From Isoetes taiwanensis (Eukaryota > Streptophyta > Lycopodiopsida > Isoetales > Isoetaceae), in contig JAJEKV010000091.1 of assembly GCA_021234155.1 (NCBI GenBank), positions 2,177,501 through 2,241,500 on the forward strand: DNA of 64,000 nt, in the 5' to 3' direction. Under the pieces are notes generated by a model. That model saw only the letters and a list, made by a program, of their open reading frames with translations. It was not told where the DNA came from and did not search any database. Below, piece by piece: positions 12,860-25,612 of this stretch. Every line of letters starts with the position of its first letter. The stretch's first letter is position 1. Both the position numbers and the translations under genes were made by a program.

Positions 12860-14058
12860 TAATGCTAAATTGAATACCCCAATGGCTAATCACAACAAAG
12901 CAATAGCTATTATTACGAGCGTGGCACAAGAACAAACACTTCCATCCACCTGCCTCTTGTATACTTTGTAGATAGGACCAGCCATATCACATTTGTTAGT
13001 AAAGCTACCATGATGCTACGACGTCTCATGTAGTCAATGCCGGAGAATCAGAAAATGGCTGCTCTATGATATTGGCCTTGTGCAATATATTGACACTGAC
13101 CCTTATTTCATGACCATATTCCTTGAATATCTGATTCAAATATGAATTTCAAGCATTGATTTAACTTTTATCTCATTGGAATGACTTATTTGATCAAGTG
13201 GAGAGAATTGCCTTTGATTTATTCTAAAATATCTGAAACTCTCTTACTTCTTGTATTTCCAATCAGTACTCAAGTGTTTTAATGACAACAAGACTGAATA
13301 TTCCCTCCGTTGTTCATTTGACCTCACTGTAACAACCTGCCAATTCTAGAGTTTTAAAGTTGTTATTCTTGTTCATTTAAAGTAAAATAAAAAAGCCCTA
13401 AAAACTGAGTACTACTGCAATTTGTGCTCTCTATTTCATTTGGACTGATATTGATGAAAAATTGGCCCCATCCAATCTAAGAATTTTCCAATAGTTTCTA
13501 TTGTCCAAATATTCTAAAAATAAGACACTTCTCATTCCAACTGTCTATTACATTTAATAGCAGTTTAGAATATCTTATTTAGTATCCAATATAGCATTGT
13601 CACCTCTAGCCAACTTCCAGGCACTCCATTTTATCTTTTCCGAAAAGTCCTTTGCCTCATGTAGTGACTAGCCTAATTGATCTAGAAGTTAACAAGCAAA
13701 CCATCTAACCCTCTTAATTTTGTTTGATATACATAAATGCGTTTGAGAAGAGATGGGGGCCTGGATGTCCAATACAATATTTGTGGTCGATTGTTCAGGA
13801 TATAGAGAATGAAGTCCACCTTTTCAGAATTTGCTCATGGCAGAATGCACCCTTGAGCTTAATCTACTCTAGCATCTCCCCACTCTTTCCTCCCCCTACT
13901 TCTTTTTTCTTGATTGGATACGCCGCCGTGCTCTCTTTGGCACATGCCTTTGTTAACAAGCTTGAAGAAATAATAGAGGTAATTGCATTTGTAGACCAAT
14001 CCAGGATTGTACCTATTCTTCTTGTCCTTGGCCGAGCATAAGATATACCTTGTGGTAT
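12860..14058. other. No recognisable gene
   Basis: AT-rich. The one longer frame (13724-14041, 105 codons) has no motif that I recognise. It may contain the 3' end of the preceding LINE. Confidence 0.5.
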
Positions 14059-15660
14059 TGTGATGTTCCAGCATAATATATGCTAGGAATATGTATATTA
14101 TACTACTATGTCATAGTACATGTCACCAAGATGACATGTACAAGGGTAGGAGTCGCACATGCATGCCACATAAGTCGCATGCATGTCGAGAGCCGAGTGA
14201 TGGCCGCACGACAATACCATAGGTATGACGGTGCATGGAATGGTATCATACCACCAATGAACATGAGATTTATGTTGATCACATATATATCTTCTAGGGG
14301 CAGAGACTTTAACATGTTATTCTAACATGTTAAGTGTGAGCCATTAAAGTCCACATGTGGCACATGCCTAATTGCATGTGTGACACATGTCAAGGGGAGA
14401 GCACCCCATTCCAAATACCTATTAATAGGTGTTTTTCATAAAGATGCTATTTGGCCCCATTTGCCATGTGGCAGGCTGCCCAACCACATGGCAAGGCCCC
14501 ATTTTCAAGGCCATATAAGCGTGAGAGCATAAACCCTAAAACGTTTTAGGTTTTGGGCTAACAGCAGATTGGGGACCTTTTGGAGGTCATTTCGAGTTCT
14601 GGAGCGCAAAAATCAGTCTCAGAGCTCGATTGGAGCTCGCATATATAAGGCGCTGCCCCAACGCCTTAGCATTTGCTAAAGATTGCCATGTCGCAGTCCT
14701 AGTGGCAATTTCAGCTTTGCATGTATTAGGTTGGTTATAGTTTAGCTAGTCAATCCTAGCTTATTAGTAGGATTCAAGCTACAAAAGCATCTCCGCTTTT
14801 AGTGTTAAATGATCATGGACCATTAACCCTAAAACTCCAACCCACTAAGGAACACTAACCCCTTGTATTCCTTAGATTAGAGATAATGTATTAGAACCGT
14901 TGTTCTATTAAGATGCTAGATGATTATGGTATAATTGTTTTGCACCTCTTCTATATGGGGGTAAGAGGGATAGAGACCTAGGAGCCATGTGTAGTATGAT
15001 CCTAGTAGTTAGACCTCTGTAATTCCCATTACAATGCGGCCTGTGCACAGAAAGCCTGCTTGATCGTGGATCTAGGGCCTTGACTGGCTTAGAATAGTGG
15101 ACTTGTTTTGATTGTAGAGGGATCCAGGGACTGCTTGTCTGCCAGGGATGCATAGCAAACTAGGCCTAATACCTTGTCACTGCATGAGGGCAAGGTATGG
15201 GTTTGATCCCTCCTAGATGATGTGTCACCTCAATGAGGTTAGGTTGAGTATGAGCGGGGGCAACCGCGTTTCTCTAGCTGTCTGCTACAACAAGATATCT
15301 CTTGGAAGGAGCATCCTTATAGTTACGTCTCTGACAGGCTACACTCAAAAGCAAAGCTTTTCAATCCATCTGCAAAGTATGTGCAGGAGGGGCGAATGGA
15401 GTGGACTACCCTTGCCATTGTTCTACGCCAGCCAACTCCAGTGTTACAACTTTTGTCTGTTGTTATTTTGTGGCCCATACCATCAGCCTTACTTCACTGA
15501 GTCTGAGCTTGGGTTAGGACGTCCCATGTGATGCTATGGTGATGTTATATTATGATGATGATGTTGTGTTGTTGATGGTGTCTCACCCTTCGTGGTGAGC
15601 ATATATATATATTGATTATTATGATGTATGTTGCTTGTGCTTATATTTACACGCTTCTGC
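14059..15660 (+). mobile_element. LTR-retrotransposon LTR (probable solo or partial)
   Basis: The start TGTGATGTTCCAGCA recurs in inverse orientation at 53584-53745, and the two agree for about 100 bp through ATGTACATGTCACC-like sequence, so this is a dispersed repeat with a defined start beginning TG. A TATA-like TATATAAGG near 14642 and the lack of coding potential over about 1.5 kb fit an LTR. The right end is not determined. I found no adjacent primer binding site and no target-site duplication. Confidence 0.5.
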
Positions 15661-15959
15661 AGTGAGATGGGCCCCAGAAAGATGGGAAGACACGTCCTTC
15701 TTCTGCATCAACTCTCAACTCGAAAGCACCACCGGAGTCGATGCCACGTGGATGGCCTCTTGTTGATCCGGGGTTGGCGGAGGGGGGATCTCCACAACTT
15801 ATATGACGGAGCATCATATAGGTTAGGGGGGACGCCACAATGGAATGAGAAAATGTTGAGGCTTTGGAGGAGTTGCAACAAGTAAAAAAGAATAGGTTCA
15901 AAGCATGAGATCCAAGTTTTGAAACATGATATAAATAACCAATACATTTGGTTGCATAT

Positions 15960-18240
15960 CAAAGATGCAACAATTGTTTTTAAAATTTAAAGAAACTCAA
16001 AACATATACAACAAAAAGTAATGATTGAAAAGGAGAATCCATTTGGTAATTTATGCTATGATATATTAGAGTACTCCTCACAAGGTGAGGTATTTATTGC
16101 ACGAGACTTTAATAGACGACAAGTCGCCAACAAAGCTAAAAGCCTTTGATGACCTTGCAAATATGTGTTTAGATGAGATAGAAGACTTGATATATAAATG
16201 TAATATCGGATGATAATGTCTCAATTGAAATGGGTGAGAGGTCGCTTGAATTACGCACAATGTGCCAAATTGAAAATAATCAATGGTATAAGACCATTTA
16301 GACAGTTTGGAAAGCTCACTTACCACAATCATGCAAGATCCAGTACAATAGATTATCTCCTTGCGAATAAGGATTTAATTGCAGACTTTTATGTGGGGAT
16401 TAAATTACCAGAGTCAGATCATGCACCATTGCATATGGTGATAAAACACAAGCAAATTCAGAGATACTAGTGTCATGGTTTCATTTCAAACCAAAAGTAA
16501 ACTATGTGCATAACCTGACATATAAGATGCTTCTAGAGGAGCTTCTTGTAGAAGTTATTTGGTCGGGGCAATTTGAAGAAGATGCAAAAAAATTCCAGAA
16601 CCTTCTATTTGATGCTGCTAAACAAGTCTTCTCTCTAAAAAACGCATGCAAGGTAAGCCTTGCAACTCCTGGTAGGATACAAAATGCCAAGAAGCAAGAA
16701 GTAAACTACCACGAATCGCATATGCAAACCTAAATGGTATAATCAAGTAATCGTGAATAAAAAAGCGTGACTATTATGCACAAAAAGCAACCAATGTTAA
16801 CCGAAAGCAATTTAGGGAACGCATAAAAAGCTTCGACACGCTGCAAGGCGTGATCGTAACAAATAATGATGCTTTGTCAAGTTTAGTCGAGCCATTTATA
16901 AAAAGGAAGGCGCAGATAGCATGCCAAAAATAGCTCATAGTACAAATCTATTCACTGAAGTAGAGGTCAAGGATCCAAAACATCTAAAAACAAGGCGCAT
17001 GATGCTGATGGCCTTTGTGTGGAACTCCTCAAATGGGAAGGAGACAAAACCTTGTCTATCCTGACAGACTTGCTAAACAAAAGCCACATGCAAAGGATGC
17101 CAACCAGTTGGAGAACAAATCATGTTCAATTCACATTGGAGGAGACAAAAAAGTAGCAAACAACTATAAAACAATTCTAATAGACAATGTGTTTGCCAAA
17201 ATTCTAAGCAGCCTTCTAGAAAGCAACCGAGCTCTTTTGGCGTAGCAAAATGTAAGTGCGCTTCAAATGTCAAGGTGTTTCGTGAGTGATCATAACGCAT
17301 TGGATCGTGTGCTCTATTAGAACTCTGATAAAAAGGACCAAAGCCCCAGATGCGTCTCTGTATATGGCATTCATAGACTTTACAAAAGCATTTGATACAA
17401 TATCACGCAAAGAGCTCAGTAATAGAATGATACAAGTTGGTGTCCCACAAAAAATCAGAGAGGCAGTCTCACAATTATATGTAGCCGTTTTGATAAAAGT
17501 TTCATGGGATCTTGACCCAGAAATTAAGAGCACATTGGGATATGCCATGGATGCCCATTATCCCCAGCATTATTCGGATTTTTCATAGATGAATTGGATG
17601 ATGGTCGAGAGCTACATCTTTAGCAGGCACAAAATTGGGCATATATATTTTCCAGCTTCTTCTATATGCAGATGATGTGGTATCGCTAGCAAGTAAACTA
17701 AAAATACCGCATGACCATTTGAACAAATTTTGAGACATTCTCGTGAAGTAATAAAGGATGAGTGTGAATCTATATTTGGCACCAACAGAAGTGGGCATGT
17801 TTCCACTCGAACTAGAGGGCTTATATCAGGCAATTAATTCCTTTAGTAGAGTTAGGGAACAAAATCTAGGCCGTCTGTCTCATCAAGCCATGACAAATTC
17901 GGAGCAAGGTTGGAAGAAAACTCTAATGTTATGGGCAAGTAGATGGAGCTTGGATGACTCGAATTGGCCAAATGATAAGCAGGAAGGCGAGAGCTCTGCT
18001 GGAAAAGTTAGCAATGGACCGTCTATGGATTGAACCTGGAAAAAGAATGATACAATACTAGATACATATGAATGCCAAAGCTATTTGAAGGTGAGCATAC
18101 CGAAAATATATAGACAGTTGATAGGAGATATAGGACATGTTCACATAAGCTAGAAATAGAGACAGCGAGATGGCTAAAGACTCTGGTGGAAGCCCAATTA
18201 TATAAGGTATGCACATTGGGTATGTCAAGACCTAACATCA
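15960..18240 (+). mobile_element. Non-LTR retrotransposon (LINE), decayed
   Basis: Endonuclease pieces: FIARDFNRRQVANKAKS (about 16091; canonical GDFN now RDFN), SSTIDYLLANKDL and ESDHAPLHMV (about 16341-16440). Reverse transcriptase: YMAFIDFTKAFDTISRKEL (about 17361-17420), then GVPQKIREAVSQLY, and after a frame change QLLLYADDVVSLAS (about 17650) with the catalytic YADD. The C-terminal part (18060-18240) reads YLKVSIPKIYRQLIGDIG and SHKLEIETARWLKTLVE, matching the style of the fragment at 54301-54687. Stops and frameshifts throughout. Ends undefined. Confidence 0.87.
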
Positions 18241-18452
18241 TGGTTTCCTACAATGTTCAGAATATGCACGTATTAGATATAGTTTTGGCATCCACGTGAC
18301 AAAATTTTATACGCTATTATCTATGCCACCAATGATATTAGGACCATACATAAGGGCGGTGGATGCACACCATTCCTTAATACTAGAGTTGTAAAAAATT
18401 GTTGTTCATGTGCTCCATGACCTCTCAAGGCCCAAGTGAAATTAAATTAAAA

Positions 18453-18464
18453 TGGTATCAGAGC
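18453..18464 (+). other. Primer binding site (initiator tRNA-Met)
   Basis: TGGTATCAGAGC is the standard plant LTR-retrotransposon primer binding site, complementary to the 3' end of initiator tRNA-Met. It marks the start of an internal region, so a 5' LTR should end just before 18453. The upstream 200 bp has no recognised boundary because LINE remnants lie close by. Confidence 0.75.
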
Positions 18465-18693
18465 AGTGATCTTGGTCTGGCCATTCGCCCTAGTAGGAGA
18501 ACTAATCCAGTATAACTTGAAGTTGGGAAGAACCCCAAACTATGACCTCGAAAATATGGGACATTTTTTTCTCACAAGCTAGAATTATAGGGAGTGAAGA
18601 TCTCTAGAATAAATAGTTAGATAAATGCTTAGATAACCGAGAAAATTGAGCAAAAACTTTTAAGAAAGAACTTTTTTTGGCCAAATTGGACCA

Positions 18694-18761
18694 TTACTCA
18701 TGAGTTGTGCCAGGACCACTTTTGGCAAGCCCAAAATGCCCCCATGTGCATCTCGTGAGTA
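18694..18761. repeat. Hairpin-ended motif, copy 1
   Basis: Starts TTACTCATGAGTTGTGCCAG and ends with TCTCGTGAGTAG, so the ends are near inverted complements about 45 bp apart. Related copies lie at 18894-18949 and 21558-21623, and a weaker one around 21753. Confidence 0.75.
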
Positions 18762-18893
18762 GAGCCCCATTCTAGACCCTTAAGAGCTCCAAAATGAAAA
18801 GCTAATGGTTGAATTGAGCTTAAGAACATTAATTTAGCTAGGATAACACCTTAAAACTCTCAAAATGGTTAAGAAACATGAAAATTAGAGCAG

Positions 18894-18949
18894 TTACTCA
18901 TGAGTTGTGCCAGAGGCACCAAAATACCCCAGGCGCATCTCATGAGTAA
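18894..18949. repeat. Hairpin-ended motif, copy 2
   Basis: TTACTCATGAGTTGTGCCAG to CATGAGTAA; ends are exact inverted complements (TTACTCATG / CATGAGTAA). Confidence 0.8.
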
Positions 18950-18997
18950 TGTTGACTGTTGACTTTTTTTTAGGTTAAATTTTTTTCATCTATAATT

Positions 18998-19100
18998 GAA
19001 GGATTCAAACCCCTAACCACTTGGTAGCAAGTCTATGACTTTACCAACTTGGATTCAAACCCCTAATCACTGGGCAGCAAGTTTACGACCTTACCAGCTT
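18998..19100 (-). mobile_element. Tandem tRNA-like (SINE-type) units
   Basis: Read on the minus strand, two units 50 bp apart each carry an A-box-like AAGTTGGTAAAG or AAGCTGGTAAGG followed by a B box GGTTTGAATCC (plus-strand complements at 19001-19011 and 19051-19061). A T-rich stretch on the plus strand at 18961-18985 would be the A-rich tail. This fits a tRNA-derived SINE with a duplicated head. No target-site duplication was confirmed. Confidence 0.5.
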
Positions 19101-19105
19101 GCCCA

Positions 19106-19213
19106 AACCATCATGATAGTATTTAATGAAGTTTATTCTTTGTGTATAGTATGAAAGACCTAACCATCATGATAGTATTTAATTAAGTTTTATTCTTTAT
19201 GTATAGTATGGAA
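19106..19213 (+). repeat. 56 bp tandem duplication
   Basis: AACCATCATGATAGTATTTA starts at 19106 and again at 19162, followed in both by a GTTTTATTCTTT-like segment and GTATAGTATG. AT-rich, non-coding. Confidence 0.85.
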
Positions 19214-19439
19214 GAGTTTTACTTGGAAGAAAAAGGATTTAAGCCCTTCACTTCTTCAGCTCCCCAACCAACCGGTGACTTACCATCTTATCTTATCTTA
19301 TCTTATATATGTTATAATGTTATAGCTTAAGTATGTAATGGACCACGCCATAATTTGGACGGTTAAGATCATGAGATTGCATTCAAAGACCGAGATTTAT
19401 AGCAGGACTTCCCACCATCATAATTGGTCATGCTTTGAT

Positions 19440-20630
19440 CTCTTATGGGAAAAAGGAAGGACTGAAGGGGAAAAGTGAAGGGCAAAAAGGCACAAGGAAA
19501 AGGGAAATATGGAAAGGGAAGAAGGGAAGGGAAAAAGGGCAATGGGAAAAGGGAAGAGGGAAAGGGTGGGAAAAAAAAGGGAATAGGAAAATGATGGAGA
19601 GAAGGGAAGGGAAAAGGCATGGGAAAAGAGAAAGGGAAAAGAAAAAGAAAAAAAAAAGAGATAGAAAGGGAGGGAGGGAAAGGAAAAAGGGTACGAGGAA
19701 AAGGGAGAGGGAAATTGGAAAAGGGAAGGGGAAAAGGGCATGAAAAAAAAAGGAAAGAAGGAAAATGATGAGGAAAGGGAAAAAATAAAGGGAAAAAAAG
19801 CATGGAAAAAGGAAAAAAAGAAAGGGAAACGAGCACAGGAAAAAGGAGAAGAGGGCGGAGAAAGGATGAAAAAGGGGCACATAAAAAAGGTGGGAAAAAA
19901 GGAATGGATAAAAGGCATAGAAAAAGGGAATGGAAAAAGAAAGAGAAAAGAAAAAGGAAGGAGGAAAGGAAAGGGAAAAAGGGCACAGAAAAAAGGGGGA
20001 CGGGCAGAGAAACTATGAAAAGGGACGGGAACGGAAAAGGGAGGCAAAAATAGGGAAAAGGAAGGAAAAAAGGCACGAGGAAAAGGGGAGAGGGAAATGG
20101 GAAAAAAGAAGTGGAAAAGACATGGGAAAAATGGGTAGAGAGAAAGGGTGAGGAAAGGGAAAAAAAGCAGGGAAAAGGGAAAAGAGAAAAGGTGGGGGGA
20201 TGGGCATGAAAAATAGAGAAAGATGATGGGAAAATGAGGAAAAGAGGCACATGAAAAAGGTGGAAAAAAGGGAACAGAGAAAAGGGCATGGGAAAAGGGA
20301 AAGAAAAGAAGAAAAAGACATGGAAGGGAAAAATAAAAGAGAGAAAAAAACACGAGAAAACGGGGAAGAGTAAGGAAAGGATGAAAAGGGAAGGTAAAAC
20401 GTCCGTTCGAAAAAGAAGAAGGGAAAAAGGAAAGGAAAGGAAAGGAAAGGAAAGGGGAGGGGAGGGGAGGGGAGGGAAAAGGGGGCTAAAAAAAAAAGAA
20501 AAAAAAGGGAAAAGGGAAAAAGAAAACGTGTATCGAAATCAGAAAAAGAAAAGGAAAAAAAAAGTGTGTAGGAAAAAGATGAAAAAAGAAAATGGGGGAT
20601 AGAGCAAAAAGACAAAGAGAAGGAGAAAGG
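19440..20630. repeat. Purine-rich tract, about 1.2 kb
   Basis: The plus strand is almost entirely A and G (AAAGGGAAAAGG-type words), with short exact pieces such as (GGAAA)n and (GGGGA)n near 20430-20475. Long ORFs on both strands, including 306 and 311 codons on the minus strand, are compositional by-products made of Phe, Ser, Pro and Leu (or Lys, Arg, Glu and Gly). It is not coding. Confidence 0.95.
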
Positions 20631-21149
20631 GTGTCGAATGCACAAAAATCCCTTACAACCCAACAACGCTGGGCATTGTTTCTATTATATTAGATTTATG
20701 AAAAGGAGTCTGAGCTGAAGAGTTTTCGTCCACACAGGTTCCCAACTTATGCCCAGCAATACTGGGCACCATTACTAGTCTGGAATGTAATAAAAGTGTA
20801 ATCTTTTACGTGCATTAGCCTATTAAATTTTTAATCTATGACGCTCTTTTAAGCCTGTAAGAAGGATTTAAACCTTCAATCTAATCCTACTTTGTTGTCC
20901 CGATGTCTTTCACCTGTGTATTAAATTTGGGTGGACATCGCAATTAATATATTTTATCCGAGGCACTTAAAGCCCTCATTATTGGTTCGAGGGCAAATAA
21001 TCTTGCCTATCAACCACAATATGTATTAATTGTATTAAGATATTTTGAGTACATAGTGATAAAATGTTCTAATTGTAAATATAAAATTAAATAATGTTAG
21101 AAAGGACTGACCAATAGAAAGACGTGAAATTTTGAACTTTTCTACAGAA
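20631..21149. other. No gene; possible tRNA-like relic
   Basis: AT-rich. Around 20870-20930 the minus strand reads GGTTTAAATCC, a B-box-like word, in a tRNA-like setting. Too diverged to call firmly. Confidence 0.3.
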
Positions 21150-21375
21150 ATCTTGATAGAAGAAGAAGAAGAAGAAGAGATTTTAATGTCACGCCACAAG
21201 GCAGCGTCCTATCGGACATGTGACACTTTACAACACACCCAGATGGGTCCTGCCCCCACCACTTTACATTGCTGAAGTGGGTCCTTCCCCCACAAACTTT
21301 ACATTGCATGGCCACTTTCACAACGAGGCGTTGAACCCGTGACCTTGGGTATGGCAGTTTAACGTCTGAGATATA
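21150..21375 (-). mobile_element. SINE-like element
   Basis: On the minus strand a tRNA-like head with GGTCACGGGTTCAACGCC (B box, 21326-21345) leads into about 150 bp of non-coding body with two GTAAAGT-containing repeats, and ends in a (TTC)n tail (plus-strand GAAGAAGAAGAAG near 21160-21180). Simple-sequence tails are typical of SINEs. Family not identified. Confidence 0.5.
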
Positions 21376-21557
21376 ATGTAAAGTTCATGATTAGTTGTAA
21401 ATAATAGCCTCTTGTATAAAATTTTGATCCTTGTATAAAAAGCTTCTTGTGAATATAAAGTGGAAATTTGAGTATCCAATTGTCTCATTAAGTGTAATAT
21501 ATTGCCTTATAATTTGTTTTATGTCAAAACAAATCTTTTTTTAGCAAATTCTGGCAA

Positions 21558-21623
21558 TTACTCATGAATTGCGCCAGAGCACTTTTACAGGTCAAAACCC
21601 TCCTGCACACATCTCATGAGTAA
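21558..21623. repeat. Hairpin-ended motif, copy 3
   Basis: TTACTCATGAATTGCGCCAG to CTCATGAGTAA, the same architecture as the copies at 18694 and 18894, on the far side of the purine tract. Confidence 0.8.
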
Positions 21624-22484
21624 CTGGCATGATTTCCCATTTTGATGTTGGATTTCTGAAAATAAAGTGTGTATCTAGGCTAACTAAGATGAGCAAAGTA
21701 GGATTATGCCCTTACTTATCCCTTTTGGTTTCATCTTTGCCCATAAACAACTCGATTACTACGAGTTGCATCAGAGACCATTTTAACACCCCCAAAGGCC
21801 GTGAGACCATTTTGACCTCGCCAAAAACACCCCCAAAGCAAATAAAGAGTAACCTAAAATTTGCAACCCCGTGAATTTGAGCTAGACAACTCCAAATGAC
21901 CTGAAATTTGTTGCATTAGAGCCGCTTTAGACTGTTTAGAACGTGTTTATGACATTTAATTAGTCTAGAAACGCATCTCTTGCTCCAAATTAGCCAACGT
22001 TCTTCAAACCCTAAAATCCCAAGATTAGGTTTTGTAGTAGCATAATCGCAGATGACGCCCCTCACAAGTTTGCTCTCAGCTCCCAAGCCAATTTTTCAAG
22101 TCCTAGAAGCGCTTCAATTCGCCAAATGGTACAAAGGCCTCAAAATTTCCCATGTATCCCGGTAGATATCAATCTAGTTTATAGCCTTTTCCAGAAGGAA
22201 CTTGATGTCCAGTCAAATTTAGCTGCAACTTCTTATTACCGTGATATCTAGAATGAGTCCCATTGAGACCTAGAGTCTAGAGTTATCCAAGTCACTTGTA
22301 CTGGATCTCCAAACCAACCTTGGCTAGGATCTTAGAGCATGTCCCAAACATCATGAAGGCTTTGCAAAACAAGACTCGACTCATGCCGCATCACAGATCA
22401 TAAACTTTCTTCTTGCTTAAAAGGGCCTAGAATGTTGTAGGTTAACATTCCATCCAACCATTTGACCCTGAGCCCATAGAGTCT

Positions 22485-22893
22485 ATGATATATGAGCGTC
22501 TGCTTTCGGAGTACAAGTCTAGAGTCACAGATGAGCAAGAGGCATTAGACAAACTTCTCGAAGATAGCAAAGACCTAGTTGACGTACTGACAGATAAAGA
22601 ATATAGACTGAAAGGAGTGTTTCAAGAGATGGAAGCAGAAGAACATACATCTCTATCAATAAAATGAGCAGTGCCAGCCTATTCGCAATCTTCATCAATA
22701 GGAGGGATGGTTGTTGATCAACGGCATCAAGAATCTTCCAAGTGACAAGCCCCTGGCTGCCATATCCACGAGCTTACATCAACAAGAGAACCTTGACATC
22801 TTCATCGATTTCTACATACAGGAGCTTCGAATAGAAGAGTGCAAGGCAGAAATATACATAGGTAGGAGTATGTTAGATGTATGCCTACCTTAG
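22485..22893 (+). other. Unidentified ORF pair (copy 2)
   Basis: Same two reading frames as at 525-933 (22485-22667 and 22711-22893). The protein differs at one residue (Gln to His, at a CAG codon in copy 1). Near identity means the duplication is recent or the copies are being homogenised; it is not evidence of selection. Function not recognised. Confidence 0.35.
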
Positions 22894-24454
22894 CTTCAAG
22901 AACCTAAGGTCAGGAGTATAATCTTATGTTAGAAGGAGAATCCATTGCACATATCAAATACTACAAGTTGGAAAAACCAGTGGCCTAATAGCTCAAGTGC
23001 AACATTAGCAAAGGAGTAGCCAAACTAGGCAACTTTAGCATTCAAGGACATGGATAAACACACGTAAAAAAATTATTGCCACTAATTAGAAGAGAAATTC
23101 TACCTTCTAGGTTTGTGCTATGGACATGGATGAACAACGTTAATAAAAGGGAATATGTAGTAATGGCAAAACGCATTTAAGCTTCTCAAACAAAAATTAA
23201 CATAGTAGACGCAACATGAACCTAGAAGAACTAAATCTAGCAACTATACTAAGAAATGTAGAATATAAGGGAACAATAGGTGGGTGGAACTTAGCTACCA
23301 CATAAGTCACAATAGAAGCATTGTATATGGGATCCATTAAAAGGAAAGAGCAAGAGAGACAATGGAAGAAAAAATGTTAGGAGACAATCAACACATATAC
23401 ACATATGTAATTGTGTTTAAAATTTTCTTTTTTTTTTTTTTTGGGTTGAACCCTTGGGGAGTACGGCACACGGATAGAGGGCCATGATTGAAGAATGTTG
23501 TAGCATATTCTTCATCGACGGCTGTGGACTTTGGGATTTGAGGGACCCTCGATACACTTAGACGGGCGTGGATTTTAGACGAAGCTTGGCGGAGGGTGGG
23601 GATGTGGTCGGCAGATCTCTCGGGTCCAAGCCCGCCGTCCACGATGTCCGTACCGAGGACGCCATTTCGCACCTGCTATGGAGTTTAGGGTTGAGAATCA
23701 AGCATTGGACAAAAGATCTCTCGCAGAAATGGATACCATACGTTCGGAAAGCTTTTTGGCTCACGGGCTCTACCATAAAGGGTTTTTCTTCAGCAGGGCT
23801 TCCCCGAATCCCCAAGGTTTCCTCGAATAAACTTATGACACGGTTTTCCGCCAAATGACGAAATACCTAGGCAAGATGTTTTGGCGTATGGTGAGATTTC
23901 CATTACTTTCCCAAAGAAGCAAATTTGTTTCGCTTTGCCATTTTCCGATCACATTAATCAGAAAGTTCATTTTGTTATCACTCGTTTGAAAACCTGGGTA
24001 TGCATTTTATTGGCCGAGATCTATGATTGGAGTTGGCTCATTTTTTTTTAAAGTTATGATGCAAATGAGGAGAACAAATAGTGTTAAAAGTTGGCACAAT
24101 TCTTTGACAATGAGCTGGTGGCTTAGATCTGATATCTTCCAAATCATTGGTATAAGTACAAACGAGGATATGTGGCATTTGTAGTCTATATAGAGAGATT
24201 TCAATGTAGTTACTATGAATGATTTCTGTGTTTTGTTACTGGAAATTTATTTTCTGTTTTTACCATGTATGTGCAATGATTTTGGAGCATACTGAACTGA
24301 TTTTAGTTATATGCTGCAAAAGGAGAGCTCTACAAGGAGTTTCAAATAAGCAAAGTATTTAGTGAGAAGCGTGCTGCAACTGTAAGACATGAGTAATTTT
24401 TAATGTATTGTATATTTATAACATTATTCTAATGCTTAACCTGTATGCACACTG

Positions 24455-25612
24455 CATATGGCATGAGCAAAGATTTTGGCATGAACGGATTTCGAGTTGG
24501 TTGTCTCCATACCAGAAGTAGAGATCTTTTGGATGTAAGGTTCTTTGTTTGTCTCAGAATAAGTTTTTTCAGAACCCAATGGTAAACGATTTTGTTTAAC
24601 ATGACAGTCCGGCGCGAATATGGAATGTTTGTCGTTGTTTCCAATGTCACTCAACATGCTCTTGCAGTTATGCTTGAGGATGATGAGTTCATTGATAAGT
24701 ATGTGTCAGAAAATAAGAGGTTTGTACTAGCTACATTGAATCATATTTGTACTTTAGTGCATAGTTCGAAGTTACAAAACATTAAGACCATTATAAGGGA
24801 ATGTGATTCACAAAGATCGTTATTACATTATTGCTTCTAATAGTACAAGTGTTGCAAAACAAGAGTCAAATCTTGATAGAGTTTATATGAGACAATGATC
24901 CGGCCGATATGAAGCTTTGAAATACATTGTTGGAAGTGAATAGAGCCACTTCTATGTCATGACTTTTTTTTTTGCTTGGAGATCCCATCCGATTGAGTCC
25001 GATGGGCCACAACAAACCAGGCCTTCTCGCATCCGTTTCTACGCTTAACCATATCATGATATGGTGGATATGTTGGTTAAGAACAATTATAGTTTGGTCG
25101 GGGACGATTGAAAACTCATACGACATCCCGACTAGTATGCTTGAAGCATCAAAGTTGAAGTACATGCCCGCATGTGTAGCCATGTTCGCTGGCTTGACCT
25201 TAGAAACTTGTTAGCGAGGTAAGGCAAGGAACCTCGTGGACTTTTATGGTTTAAGACTACATGATTTCTTTTTACTTTTCGTGTAACATTTGGAGCTGAA
25301 AATTGTCTTTGGAAGGAGATAATTGATGAATGTCATATAGTACTAACCCTGTGTATTTCAAGAAAAACATTGGCTTTTACCGCATTGTGGAAGGTTTTAC
25401 TATGGATTTAAATTATAGCTGTAGTTTGCTCTCGATGATGACTTTTTGCGGTGAAGCATGTCATTACGCTAGAACTGTGTTTGTTTCGGGTATGTTATGC
25501 ATCCATACCTCCGTGAGCATTTGAAGGTTGCTTGTTCTCGCCTTGCGTAATTTGTGGAAAAGAAAATAAGGAAAAGGAAAGCAGCTTGTCTATCATGAAT
25601 CTAGACTCCTAA
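24455..25612 (+). pseudogene. ACC-synthase-like 3' half, unit 2a
   Basis: Counterpart of unit 1a in the second duplication copy. It keeps the SKDFGMNGFRVG segment with the PLP lysine. The exon reading SYDIPTSMLEASKLKYMPAC is visible near 25105-25170, without the 36 bp duplication seen in units 1b and 2b. The second exon is altered (VRREYGMFVVVSNVTQHAL in place of VWQNMGMFAAVSNVTQHAL), again at CTG/CAG positions. An intron segment present in the other units is missing around 24783. Splice CAGs read CGT as in 1a. Pseudogene or error-affected partial gene. Confidence 0.72.

Noticed and set aside
19369-20353. Minus-strand ORFs of over 300 codons rich in Phe, Ser and Pro
   Set aside because: They arise from the polypurine tract. 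Both strands are open in several frames with low-complexity translation.
21150-21375. Functional tRNA gene
   Set aside because: Only a B-box-like word and a loose A box; no cloverleaf can be closed.
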